Origin: Tessaracoccus sp. OS52
GTDB lineage: Bacteria > Actinomycetota > Actinomycetes > Propionibacteriales > Propionibacteriaceae
NCBI RefSeq assembly: GCF_020687685.1
Contig: NZ_JAJEWM010000001.1
Coordinates: 1,178,001-1,242,000 of the forward strand
Reading direction: 5' to 3'
Length of the DNA: 64,000 bases
Below are positions 10,401 through 16,941 of the stretch, piece after piece (position 1 is the first letter of the stretch; each line of letters opens with the position of its first letter). A program made the position numbers and the translations under genes. Under the pieces are notes generated by a model. It searched no databases, was not told the DNA's origin, and was given only the letters and a program-made list of their open reading frames with translations.

Positions 10401-10649
10401 AACCTGACGTACCTGCCGATGATGAAAAGGGAACAGTGGGCCAGCAACCCGCTCGGTTTCACGGGGGAGTGGAGGGCGACGGATGGTCGCCGGTGGCGTA
10501 CTGAGTGCGACACCGCCGTGAGCGGGAGGAATGGCTGCAGGAGCTACGTTTGGGCGGGATTCGTGACCTCGAGGATCGATTCCGCAGGCAACCGCATCTT
10601 CTTCCGGGACCAGAACTGGTTGTTCAACAACATCGTCCGGTTCAGGTGA
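4419..10649 (+). CDS. Secreted bifunctional alpha-amylase/pullulanase (two GH13 domains)
   Basis: 2076-residue extracellular starch-degrading enzyme. A signal peptide (basic NRSRRSLA, then a hydrophobic core ending near AVAA) is followed by one X25-like starch-binding module (~35-130), an alpha-amylase GH13 domain (~160-640) with D414 in GFRID, E447 in FGEV and D517 in NHD, two more X25-like modules (~828-925 and ~927-1020, each with C-x-GDWQ-x-C), a CBM48-type domain near 1165, and a type I pullulanase GH13 domain (FNWGYDP near 1373; D1496, E1533, D1666). A Pro/Ser/Thr linker and a 136-residue module (1941-2076) end it. Together the domains would cut alpha-1,4 and alpha-1,6 links. Start: GTG at 4419 with GAAGGAG 7 nt upstream; an in-frame TTG at 4341 is less likely because the signal peptide begins at 4419. 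Confidence 0.93.
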   Translation: MPLKNRSRRSLALIAALPLVVAGLASPGALNPAVAAEGDPIVAGTFQSELGCSGDWQADCRDTELLETAAGSGIFSATFTVPAGEQKFKVVLDPAWNQAFGANNDPGQDAVINLPVEMDLTFSFDSSTNRVGVTAATLASGADVAEDATIAQPAVRNAEVENFYFVMTDRFANGDTGNDTAGIAGDALAHGFDPTNEGFYNGGDIAGLMQQLDYIEGLGTTAIWLTPSFMNRPVQGTGENASAGYHGYWITDFTTIDPHLGTNEELAQLIEAAHARGMKVYFDIITNHTADAIAYAENQYSYVDTATSPYRDAAGNVIDIAALAGTSDWPELDPEVSFPYTPIRREGADITPASLNDVTLYHNRGDSTWTGESVTLGDFVGLDDLMTEHPDVVAAMIDIYKTWMDLGIDGFRIDTVKHVNFEFWEEWTAAISDHADATNPDFFMFGEVYDADPELLAPYVRGTEMDATLDFAFQSSAANFAKGFTTRGLSALFSGDDLYLTDDSSAAALPTFLGNHDMGRIGFFVSGSGQAQDRSVLAHELMYLTRGQPVVYYGDEQGFAGTGGDKAARQSLFASQVESYQNQPLLDGSTLGSQDHYGTDVVLYDAIAALAQLRQDNPALADGAQYELHASDGAGIYAFSRVEAGEKTEYLVALNNATSDASAEFTTLTPGATYTPVYGGGSAVTADADGLVTLGVPALSAVVLKAGTPVPAGTGEVELDLANGSPVSGNLVPLTATVPADRWAETTFAYRTYESGAQFNTIGIAEDDTPRVYADFSAHALGTPLEVRSVLTDADGVAGGDSALVWVGQDLSLVPTADGEEPPGGLLVTIPGSHNAAMGCTGDWQPDCQEAALTLDENSGLYTGVFTVPAGTYEWKVAYNGSWDENYGADGVPGGPNLTYTSDGTTLRFFHDPESKLSWVVHTSGMVTLPGSWQAALGCPGDWQPECLATAMRPLGDGTWVFSTDDLPAGSYEIKAAVGGSWAENYGVGGVRDGANYTFSTNAGEVVTVIYDETTHVLTIEVANPPLAGVGQAWAQWLTPTVIAWPKSLITGDLASLTWRLHHDPTGAVEVTDGVAGGEAVTLTFGGDLPAALVQEHPHLANYVALTVDAALAEQVVGHELVVSASEGDVPRAATGVQIPWVLDTLYADDLADVELGPVWNAGVPTLRVWAPTANDVSLLRWPADGSGDPVEVPATAADDGTWSVSGEADWQDSQYLWAIDVYVASEDAVVTNRVTDPYSLGLTLNSERSVLVDLADPDLAPDQWAEVPSPEVRNDASRTIWELHVRDFSIADESVPEAERGTYKAFTRADSNGMQHLAQLADAGMDTVHLLPTFDIATIEEDHDLQVDPVIPDAGPASSEQQAAVSAVADEDGFNWGYDPFHYTTPEGSYATEGNQVGGARSFEFREMVGALHATGLQVVLDEVYNHTAASGQGEKSVLDKVVPGYYHRLSPSGTVETSTCCQNVATEHEVAEKLMVDSVVTWARDYKVDGFRFDLMGHHSRENMEAVRAALDELTLAEDGVDGSAIYLYGEGWNFGEVANNAQFYQATQGQLDGTGIGAFNDRLRDAVRGGGPFDEDHRINQGFGSGLYTDPNAVAVGTPEEQLARLRHSQDLIRIGMAGNLVDFTFEAADGTLKRGDQLDYNGQPAAYATEPTESVNYVDAHDNETLFDSNVFKLPVDTPMAERIRMNTVALATVALGQSPSFWHAGTEVLRSKSLDRNSYNSGDHFNALDFTLESNVFGTGLPMAADNEAKWPIMEPLLADPALKPGQADMEEAFAQSLDLLRLRKSTPLLTLGTADLIHERVSFPGAGDESVPGLLLLAVDDRAGEYDVDVDSELDGVLVAINATPEQITVPVPELAGRGYELSDVQADGHDDVVKATRWVTASGELTIPARTAALLVDGVDRRPSPIPSATPTQRPTGIPSATPSRPGWYNPHRDLYSTPGFHWVNGRQWFTQCEPYSQTIRCRTSIWSTQVAFDGSKYVQSTGWHFNNLTYLPMMKREQWASNPLGFTGEWRATDGRRWRTECDTAVSGRNGCRSYVWAGFVTSRIDSAGNRIFFRDQNWLFNNIVRFR
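10239..10649 (+). other. C-terminal 136-residue twin-repeat module (copy 1)
   Basis: Encodes residues 1941-2076 of the amylopullulanase. By eye it is roughly 60% identical to the last 136 residues of the GH53 galactanase at 51681-52091. Each copy has two half-repeats: NGRxWxTxCE...RCRTxIW...[11 protein letters not shown], then DGRxWRTECD...GCRS...W...WxFNNxVRF. The four cysteines are paired by position. I recall similar tails on other actinobacterial secreted proteins but no named domain. A carbohydrate- or envelope-binding role is inference. Confidence 0.8.
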
Positions 10650-10669
10650 GTAACTGTTTCTGACGAGGC

Positions 10670-10698
10670 AGGCCCGTGGGATCAACCCGCGGGCCTGT
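10670..10698 (+). terminator. Strong hairpin terminator after the amylopullulanase gene
   Basis: CAGGCCCGTGGG (10670-10681) pairs with CCCGCGGGCCTG (10687-10698) through 12 bp with one G-U wobble and a 5-nt loop, 20 nt after the stop codon. There is no long U tract, as is common in high-GC actinobacteria. Confidence 0.75.
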
Positions 10699-10767
10699 CC
10701 CGTTCCTGGTCCGGGCGGCTACATCCGACTGGGCGCGGATGCCGCTCATTCATGACAGGCTTTGCAG

Positions 10768-10962
10768 ATGAGTACTGAGCAGACCGGAGACAGCACAGCC
10801 CACGAGGTCGAGTCGCGCCAGGTGGTGGATGCCCCGCTTCGCCGTTCCCAGGAGGAGGCGGAGCACGAGAACCCCGAGGTGCACGGCGATCCGCAGGACC
10901 AGCCCGTCTCCGAGGAGGAGGTCGCGTCGTTCAAGGAGTGGGAGGACAACGCGACCGAATGA
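10768..10962 (+). CDS. Small acidic hypothetical protein
   Basis: 64-residue, highly charged, glutamate-rich protein with no hydrophobic segment and no recognised motif; the C terminus reads SEEEVASFKEWEDNATE. GC-rich third codon positions and its placement between a terminator and the YihY gene on the same strand suggest it is real. No strong Shine-Dalgarno precedes the ATG at 10768, and the in-frame TTG at 10762 is an alternative start. It may be co-transcribed with the YihY gene 41 nt downstream. Function unknown. Confidence 0.5.
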   Translation: MSTEQTGDSTAHEVESRQVVDAPLRRSQEEAEHENPEVHGDPQDQPVSEEEVASFKEWEDNATE

Positions 10963-11003
10963 AGCTTGAGCCGATCGGGAAACGCGCATGAAAGGACAGC
11001 CCG

Positions 11004-12158
11004 ATGTCGACGCAGGAACACATAGACGAAACCCTCGACGCTGCTGATGCGCCGGCTCCGGACAGCCCGAAGAAGCCAGAAGCCCCTCCGAAGCTGACCG
11101 GAGCCAGCTGGAAGTACGCAATCAGACGCGCCCTGCGCGAGTTCTCCGCCGACGGCGGCACGGACCTGGCCGCGATGCTCACCTACTACACCGTGTTGTC
11201 GCTGGCCCCGGCGTTGCTCGCGATCTTCTCCATCGTTGCGCTCGTACTGGCCAACAACGCCGAGATGGTGACCACGCTCGTCGACGACCTCGTTCGCCAG
11301 AGCGTCCCTCCTGACTACCAGGGCCTCGTCGTCGATCTGGTGGAGACCGCCACGACGTCGGCCACCGGTGGCGTCATCGCACTCGTCATCGGCGTCGCAA
11401 CCGCGCTCTGGTCGTCTTCGGCCTACGTCAAGGCCTTCTCGCGCAGCACCAACACCATCTATGGTCGCGAGGAGGGGAGGGGACTGGTGACGCAGACCCT
11501 GACGATGCTCGGCACCACGCTGGTGATGCTGCTGGGCGTCGTGCTCATCCTGGTTTCCTTGGCACTCAACGAGGAACTGGTGGGCGGGCTGTTCGGGCCC
11601 ATCGCCGAGCCGTTGGGACTGGGCGGGGTGCTGGACTTCATGATGCGCACGTTCCTGCCCATCTGGGCCTGGGTGAAGTGGCCGGTGATCCTGGGGATCA
11701 TGGTCGTGATGATCGCGGTGCTCTACTACTTCACCCCGAATGTGAAGCAACCCAAGTTCCGCTGGATCAGCCTGGGTGCGATCGTCGCCATCGTCGGCAT
11801 CGCCATCGCAGGGGGCCTGCTCGCCCTGTACTTCACGTTCCTGGCGGGCTACAGCTCCTACGGGGCCATCGGCACCGTCATGGCGCTCCTGTTCGCCCTG
11901 TGGGTGTTCAACATCGTGCTGCTGCTGGGCGCGGAGGTCGACGCTGAGGTCGAGCGGGCGCGTGAGCTCCAGGGCGGCATCGAGGCGGAGGCGAGCATCC
12001 AGCTGCCGCCCCGGGGCACCACCAAGGTCGAGAAGATGAAGAAGGCCCGCGACAAGTTCGAGGCCGACGGTCGGGCGCTGCGTGAGTCGAGCCAGGGTAC
12101 CGAGTCGGGGGCTGAGGAGGACGAGGGGAAACCCGGCCCCAGTCAATCCGGCGAGTAG
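11004..12158 (+). CDS. YihY/BrkB family membrane protein
   Basis: 384-residue polytopic membrane protein of the YihY (formerly virulence factor BrkB or RNase BN) family. The diagnostic N-terminal region ALREFSADGGTDLAAMLTYYTVLSLAPALLA is present, followed by about six helices including the LWSSSAYVKAFSRSTNTIYG loop and the C-terminal GAEVDAEVERAREL segment. An acidic/proline-rich cytoplasmic N-terminal ~35 residues and a charged C-terminal tail flank the core. The family is probably involved in transport, but no substrate is established. AAAGGA 11 nt before the ATG supports the start. It converges on the GH10 gene, 7 nt away. Confidence 0.9.
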   Translation: MSTQEHIDETLDAADAPAPDSPKKPEAPPKLTGASWKYAIRRALREFSADGGTDLAAMLTYYTVLSLAPALLAIFSIVALVLANNAEMVTTLVDDLVRQSVPPDYQGLVVDLVETATTSATGGVIALVIGVATALWSSSAYVKAFSRSTNTIYGREEGRGLVTQTLTMLGTTLVMLLGVVLILVSLALNEELVGGLFGPIAEPLGLGGVLDFMMRTFLPIWAWVKWPVILGIMVVMIAVLYYFTPNVKQPKFRWISLGAIVAIVGIAIAGGLLALYFTFLAGYSSYGAIGTVMALLFALWVFNIVLLLGAEVDAEVERARELQGGIEAEASIQLPPRGTTKVEKMKKARDKFEADGRALRESSQGTESGAEEDEGKPGPSQSGE

Positions 12159-12165
12159 GCGGGGT

Positions 12166-13440
12166 TCACCGACGACTCAGCACCTGTCCGGTCCCGATTG
12201 GCACGACGACCTCGCCCTGGAACCCGGCCGGCAGTTCCACCTCAGCCATGCCGTCGGCGGCGGTGATGCGGTACCGGCCTGCGAACGAGTCGACGCGGAC
12301 GCGGCCGTCGAAGTCCGTGATGAGTTCCCTGGAGCCGTACCACCAGTCGCCCTTGATCAGGTTCCGGAGGGCGTCGTAGCCGGGCTTCGGGGAGCCGTCT
12401 CTGCGCAGCAATCCACAGGGGGCACCCAGCCAGGCGCCGTGATCGGTGATGCCCCAGTAGGTGATGGATTCCACCGCCGGGTGCGCGAACGCGGTGGTGT
12501 AGTGCTGCACCAGGTCGTCGGCCTGGCGGGCCTCGCCCTCGGGCGTGGTGGGCCAGTCGTCCACCTCGAAGTCGTTGAGGTCGACGATGTGGGCGGGCAT
12601 GAGGTCTCCTGAGACCAGTGTTGTCTCGGTGAGCTGGATGGGGATCCCGAACTGCGCGAACCGCTCGATGCGTTCGTGGATCTCTTCTGCGCCCCGGAAG
12701 CCCTGATGCATGTGGGTCTGCAGCCCGATGGCGTCGATCTCGATGCCTGCTTGCAGACAATCGCGGATCAGATCGACGTAGTCCTGGGTGAGCTCGAAGT
12801 CGTTGACCACCAGCCGGGCGTTCGGGTTCGCGTCGCGGGCAGCTTCGAACGCGAGCCGGACCATCGCGACGCGGCCGAGCTTCTGCGCGAGGCGGGTGAC
12901 CGCGTTCTGCTCGGCCGTGAAGACCGGGAGGATCACCACCTCGTTGATTGCGTCCCAGTGGTCGACGAGGCCCGCGAACGCCGTCACGTCTCGGGTGATC
13001 CGCTCACGGATGGCCGCCTCGACGCCGACGTCGTCGAGGTCGAGCAACCATTTGGGGGCAAGCGTGTGCCACAGCAGTGGGTGCCCCTTCGGTCGAACGC
13101 CGCGCTGCCTGAACCAGAGTGCGGTAGCCAGCAGTCGCTCCGTGTCAGTGCTTCCAGGAGTGGGTTCGAACTGGCGCCAGTAGAACGGAAGGGTGGCTTG
13201 GTTGAACAGCTCGAGCCAGAGCTTGCTCAGCGTGTCCATGTCCGGGGCTGGCTGATGGTTGGAGCGCTCGACGCCTGCCGGGGGGCCGGCGATCCAGTCA
13301 ACGAACTCGAATCCGATGTTGCCGAAGCCGAAGGCGTGGTCTATCTGCTCGACGGTGACGCGTGCGTCGGCGAGCGGATCCCCGGAGGCGGAGCGGAGGA
13401 GCAGGCACGCATTGGTCTTGCGGTGCAACAAATGATCCAT
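12166..13440 (-). CDS. GH10 family endo-beta-1,4-xylanase-like enzyme, intracellular
   Basis: 424-residue (beta/alpha)8 glycosidase of family GH10. Motifs in order: the N-terminal beta-strand region ending HAFGFGNIGFEF, RPKGHPLLWH (~117-125), WDAINEV with acid/base E167, GLQTHMHQG, and LTETTL with nucleophile E272, then ITYWGITDHGAWL. No signal peptide or transmembrane segment is present, so it probably acts in the cytoplasm on imported xylo-oligosaccharides or related aryl-beta-glycosides. No transporter or sugar regulator is adjacent, so the substrate is uncertain. The ATG at 13440 has a possible leaderless -10 (TAGAAA, 6 nt upstream) rather than a Shine-Dalgarno. Confidence 0.87.
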   Translation of the reverse strand: MDHLLHRKTNACLLLRSASGDPLADARVTVEQIDHAFGFGNIGFEFVDWIAGPPAGVERSNHQPAPDMDTLSKLWLELFNQATLPFYWRQFEPTPGSTDTERLLATALWFRQRGVRPKGHPLLWHTLAPKWLLDLDDVGVEAAIRERITRDVTAFAGLVDHWDAINEVVILPVFTAEQNAVTRLAQKLGRVAMVRLAFEAARDANPNARLVVNDFELTQDYVDLIRDCLQAGIEIDAIGLQTHMHQGFRGAEEIHERIERFAQFGIPIQLTETTLVSGDLMPAHIVDLNDFEVDDWPTTPEGEARQADDLVQHYTTAFAHPAVESITYWGITDHGAWLGAPCGLLRRDGSPKPGYDALRNLIKGDWWYGSRELITDFDGRVRVDSFAGRYRITAADGMAEVELPAGFQGEVVVPIGTGQVLSRR

Positions 13441-13496
13441 GAGGACTTTCTACCACCTGCTCGCAGCAGCGGGGCGAGATCTTGCCACAATCCCTG

Positions 13497-14057
13497 TCAG
13501 CGCTTGGGCCGGTACCGCATGGCCACGGCCCCTGAGCGAAACTCGCGGCGGTCCAGAAGCTCCAGCTGGATGCGCTCACGGAGTCCTGACAGCAAGGTCG
13601 GGCCGTGCCCGGCAAGAACAGGATGCACGACGAACTCGTACTCATCGATCAGACCGAGATCCGCCAGCGCGAGGGGGAGTGTCACACCACCAACCGACAG
13701 GCTCCCGCTCGTCTCAGTCTTGAGCCGTTCGACGGCTGACCCGAGGTCTCCCCGCACCAGTTCTGCGTTCCAGTCGACACTGTCCAGTGTGCTCGACACG
13801 ACGTACTTCTTCGCCTGGTCGATGGCCTCGGCGAAGGGAATGTCCCAGGTCTCCATCCACTCGGGCCACGGTCCCGTGGTCGGCTTCCGCCACGCTGCCT
13901 GCATCATCTCGTAGGTGACCCGGCCCAACAGCAGGGCGTCGTCGCGTCGCATCTGATCGGTCCAGTACCGCATCGACTCCTCGTCCGGGGGCAGCCCTGC
14001 CTCGTGGTGGCAGCAGCCATCGAGTGTGACGTTGATCGAGTAGCGAAGTGATCCCAT
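13497..14057 (-). CDS. Dihydrofolate reductase family (RibD C-terminal-like) protein
   Basis: 186-residue protein with the DHFR/RibD-C fold seen in YyaP/YwjB-type proteins: N-terminal SLRYSINVTLDGCCHHEAGLP, a middle ALLLGRVTYEMM segment, YVVSST after strand 4, and LSVGGVTLPLALADLGLIDEYEFVVHPVLAGHGPTLL near the C terminus. Such proteins probably bind NADPH, but physiological substrates are unknown; it is not a housekeeping FolA by sequence. AGGAG 8 nt before the ATG supports the start. It is monocistronic and points away from the Tad remnant. Confidence 0.87.
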   Translation of the reverse strand: MGSLRYSINVTLDGCCHHEAGLPPDEESMRYWTDQMRRDDALLLGRVTYEMMQAAWRKPTTGPWPEWMETWDIPFAEAIDQAKKYVVSSTLDSVDWNAELVRGDLGSAVERLKTETSGSLSVGGVTLPLALADLGLIDEYEFVVHPVLAGHGPTLLSGLRERIQLELLDRREFRSGAVAMRYRPKR

Positions 14058-14061
14058 CTTC

Positions 14062-14508
14062 GTGCTCTCCTAAGTCGGATCTCATGAGAGTAACGCGAGG
14101 CCTGGTCACATGGGCGTCATGCGCGATCGTCGACGCCTTGGGTGTGGCCCCAAGGTCGGTCATTCGTCCATCCCTCCACACTTAAGGGCCTACATGTGGA
14201 GACCGTGGGACCCAGACCGTGAGGTGACATAATGCTGCTTATCGGACTGTTGCATGTGTCCGCGAATCTTCTTCCTGGGCGCGCACTGGACATACCGGAT
14301 TTGTCCCCGAGGAAGCTTGCCTTGCCGGCCCCCTCGGGCCCATGGCGAGTTCACTCCCGCCCTGCCGAGTTCTGCCGTTCGACGAGCGATTCGACCGCCG
14401 GAGGCACTGGTCCGCCCACGTTACGATCCACATGGCCAAAACCCCAGGCCATAACCCACGTGGCCAAAACCCTTGTGCCACGGTATCGCACACCTGTACT
14501 ATTAACCC
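14062..14508 (+). other. 450-bp region with no supportable gene, probable decayed DNA
   Basis: No open frame here has a convincing start, family motif or codon use. TGGCCAAAACCC occurs twice as a direct repeat (14433-14444 and 14461-14472, 28 bp apart), just before the leaderless promoter at 14497. An inverted pair CCCGAGG/CCTCGGG lies near 14306-14340. The region ends at the junction with the broken cpaF, so it may be remnant DNA from the event that removed the upstream tad genes. Confidence 0.45.
14497..14502 (+). promoter_or_regulatory. -10 element of a leaderless promoter
   Basis: TACTAT lies 6 nt before the ATG at 14509, with no Shine-Dalgarno sequence. This matches the leaderless promoter pattern of many genes in the window. 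Confidence 0.5.
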
Positions 14509-14658
14509 ATGAGCGTGGACATCGAGCAGTGGGACGCGATGACCGCGCGCGCCGGTGTCGTCGCCGGCCAGTTGGCGCAGCTCAATGCTGACTTGGTGGA
14601 CCTTGCTGCGGACCTGAGGTCCGCGGTGGCGAGTCCCTCGACATGCTGCAGGCGATGA
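14509..14658 (+). pseudogene. Truncated leaderless ORF fused into the cpaF remnant
   Basis: 49-codon open frame. Its first ~37 residues (MSVDIEQWDAMTARAGVV then QLAQLNADLVDLAADL) look like a genuine N terminus and recall the helical start of multi-copy actinobacterial DUF222/13E12-type HNH proteins. From about 14613 the DNA is cpaF read in another frame, and the ORF ends at 14658. I read this as the 5' end of one gene joined by deletion or recombination to the 3' end of another. The DUF222 assignment is from memory and weak; the frame switch is directly visible. Confidence 0.5.
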
Positions 14659-15065
14659 ACACCGGCCATGACGGCTCGCTGTCCACGGTCCACTCCAACT
14701 CCCCCCGCGATGCCATCTCGAGGCTGGAGACCCTGGTCCTGATGGCGGGCATGGAACTCCCCTTGCGCGCAATCCGGGAGCAGATCGCCTCCGCCGTCGA
14801 CCTGATCATCCAGCTCACCCGCCTGCGCGACGGCACGCGCCGAGTGACCGCCGTCACCGAGGTGCACGGGATGGAGGGCCAGACCGTCACGCTCCAGGAC
14901 GTCTTCGTGTTCGACTACTCGGCGGGTGTCGACAGCACCGGCCGCTTCCTCGGCCGGCCGGTCTCCACCGGGATCCGGCCCAGGTTCACCGAGCGGTTCG
15001 AAGAGCTCGGCATCCACCTTCCGCCGGGGATCTTCAGCCCTCGCAACCAGGGTCCCGCTCGATGA
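14613..15065 (+). pseudogene. cpaF: C-terminal remnant of CpaF/TadA secretion ATPase
   Basis: About 150 codons of the C-terminal half of the Tad-pilus ATPase: EVRGGESLDMLQAMNTGHDG, then STVHSNSPRDAISRLETLV and a normal CpaF tail. The Walker A motif, N-terminal domain and most of the ATPase core are absent; the frame hits a stop at 14589-14591 upstream. An internal ATG at 14643 could start a ~140-residue fragment, but it would lack nucleotide binding. Its stop overlaps the tadB start by 4 nt (ATGA), so the downstream half of the original operon is intact. Loss of the front half would abolish pilus assembly unless a second CpaF exists elsewhere. Confidence 0.85.
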
Positions 15066-16015
15066 TCGACTTCTTCCTCGAGAACCCGGTCCTGGCGGTG
15101 GCAGCAGTGACCGGCGCGATGGCGCTCGCGGTGGTGGTTTACCTGTTGGCCTCCCCGCCACCGATCAAGGTCCCGATAGAGCGACGCCGCCCTGGCCTGC
15201 CGCCCCAGCCGAGTGCCCTTGAGAAGGCCACGGCGACGGCGACCGCCCTCGTCGCCCGGCTCATGCACCGCAAGGGCACTCCCGTCGGGGCCACCGTCTT
15301 CGAGCTGGCCGCGGTGAAGATGCGCCCGCAGGACTTCGTCTTCCTCATCATCGTCGGCTCCCTCGTCGGTCTGGCCGCGGGGGTGCTGCTCCAAGGCCCC
15401 CTGCTGGGGGTCGCGCTGGCGATCGTCGCGCCCATCCTGGCCCGACTCTGGCTCGGGATGCGCGTCAGCAAGCGGCAGAAGGCCTTCGCCGACCAGCTCG
15501 ACGACACTCTCGTGCTCATGGCCTCGAACCTGCGCGCCGGCCACAGTCTGGCGCAAGCCCTCTCGTCCGTGGCCAGCGAGGCTGACAGTCCCACCTCCGA
15601 CGAGTTCTGGCGCGTGGTAAACGAGACCCGTGTGGGGCGGCCGCTGACGGACTCCCTCAACGACACCGCTGCGCGGATGCAGAGTGACGACTTCTCCTGG
15701 GTGTCGCAAGCCATTGGCATCAACCGGGAGGTCGGTGGCAACCTCGCCGAGGTCCTGGACCGCGTGGCCACCACCATCCGACAGCGCAACGAGGTGCGCA
15801 GGCTCGTGGCGACGTTGAGCGCCGAGGGTCGACTCTCAGCGATGATTCTCATCCTGCTGCCGTTCGTCATCACCGGGTTCCTGCTCATCACCAACCCCGG
15901 CTACCTGGCGCCCTTCACCGAAAGCGTGATCGGCTACGGCCTCATCGTCCTCGGCGTGATCATGCTGATCATCGGCGCCGTGTGGCTCAACAACACGGTC
16001 AAGATCAAGTTCTGA
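15062..16015 (+). CDS. tadB: TadB, type II secretion F-family platform protein
   Basis: 317-residue inner-membrane platform protein of Tad/Flp pilus assembly. Two N-terminal hydrophobic segments (LAVAAVTGAMALAVVVYLLA, and a second around residues 90-135) are followed by the T2SSF core: LDDTLVLMASNLRAGHSLAQAL, then EVGGNLAEVLDRVATTIRQR, and C-terminal helices with the typical P after a GYLAPF segment. It would pair with TadC and the CpaF ATPase. It overlaps the truncated cpaF by 4 nt and precedes tadC by 1 nt. The ORF is complete, with no frameshift, despite the damaged upstream partner. Confidence 0.88.
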   Translation: MIDFFLENPVLAVAAVTGAMALAVVVYLLASPPPIKVPIERRRPGLPPQPSALEKATATATALVARLMHRKGTPVGATVFELAAVKMRPQDFVFLIIVGSLVGLAAGVLLQGPLLGVALAIVAPILARLWLGMRVSKRQKAFADQLDDTLVLMASNLRAGHSLAQALSSVASEADSPTSDEFWRVVNETRVGRPLTDSLNDTAARMQSDDFSWVSQAIGINREVGGNLAEVLDRVATTIRQRNEVRRLVATLSAEGRLSAMILILLPFVITGFLLITNPGYLAPFTESVIGYGLIVLGVIMLIIGAVWLNNTVKIKF

Positions 16016-16016
16016 C

Positions 16017-16934
16017 ATGGACATTCCCTGGAACATCATCCTCGCCGCCGTCCTCGCGGGGGCCGCGCTCGGCGGCGCCGCCTGGCTGGCGTGGGACGCC
16101 TTCGATCCGGTGCGGCGACGCATCATGTCCAACCTCCACCGGGGCACGATGGCCAAGGCGAATGAAGAAGAGCAGGACTCCGGTGGCAGCGCGCCCCGCC
16201 CCCGCGGCAACTTCCTCGCGGCCATGGCGCACAGGGCGACGCCGGGGCTCATCCGCCGGGTCCTCGAGCGGCAGTATCTGCTCGCGGGCCGACCGACCGC
16301 CTGGCCACTGGAGAAGCTGCTCATCCTCAAGCTCTTGTGGATTCCGACGGCAGCCATCCTGACCTCACTCGTGATTCGCTCCGAGGGCCCGCCGCTGCTC
16401 ACCCTGGTCGCGCTCGTGGTCTCGCTGGTGGGCTACTTCCTCCCGGAACTGCTCCTCAACAGCAACGGGCAGAAGCGCAACGAGACCATCGAGCTCGAAC
16501 TCGCAGACACGCTGGACCAGATGATGATCTCCGTGGAGGCGGGGCTGGGCTTCGACGCCTCGATGTCACTCGCCGCGCACAACGGCAAGGGCCCGCTGGC
16601 CGAAGAGTTGAAGCGCACCTTCCAGGACATCCAGATCGGCCGCTCCCGCCGGCAGGCCTTCGAGGCCCTCACCCAGCGAACCACGGTGAACGACCTGCGG
16701 CGCTTCGTCCGGGCGGTCATCCAGGCTGACGCCTACGGCATCTCCATCAGCGACGTGCTGCGCACCCAGGCCACCGAGATGCGGCTAAAGCGGCGCCAGC
16801 GAGCAGAAGAGAAGGCCCAGAAGATCCCGGTCAAGGTTCTCATGCCACTGATGCTGTTCATCCTCCCCGTCCTGTTCATCGTCGTCCTCGGACCCGCGGT
16901 GATGGGTATGGTCGAGGCCTTCAGCAACATGTGA
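16017..16934 (+). CDS. tadC: TadC, type II secretion F-family platform protein
   Basis: 305-residue second platform protein of the Tad system. An N-terminal helix (IILAAVLAGAALGGAAWLAW), a linker with a charged patch, two more helices (~95-140), and the T2SSF domain with ELADTLDQMMISVEAGLGFD and the C-terminal RAEEKAQKIPVKVLMPLMLF characteristic of TadC. It follows tadB after one base and precedes the prepilin peptidase by a few bases, so the three are one transcription unit. Which of the two platform genes is TadB and which TadC rests on order and the C-terminal motif. Confidence 0.87.
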   Translation: MDIPWNIILAAVLAGAALGGAAWLAWDAFDPVRRRIMSNLHRGTMAKANEEEQDSGGSAPRPRGNFLAAMAHRATPGLIRRVLERQYLLAGRPTAWPLEKLLILKLLWIPTAAILTSLVIRSEGPPLLTLVALVVSLVGYFLPELLLNSNGQKRNETIELELADTLDQMMISVEAGLGFDASMSLAAHNGKGPLAEELKRTFQDIQIGRSRRQAFEALTQRTTVNDLRRFVRAVIQADAYGISISDVLRTQATEMRLKRRQRAEEKAQKIPVKVLMPLMLFILPVLFIVVLGPAVMGMVEAFSNM

Positions 16935-16941
16935 GGTGTGC

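Noticed and set aside
13418-13428. TTGC-GGT-GCAA inverted repeat near the GH10 start codon
   Set aside because: It lies inside the first codons of GH10, is only 4+3+4 and has no flanking symmetry; likely chance.
14232-14591. Open frame of ~119 codons in the gene-free region, and an opposing ~177-codon frame
   Set aside because: No family motif, ribosome site or consistent codon use, and they cross the leaderless ORF and cpaF remnant in wrong frames.
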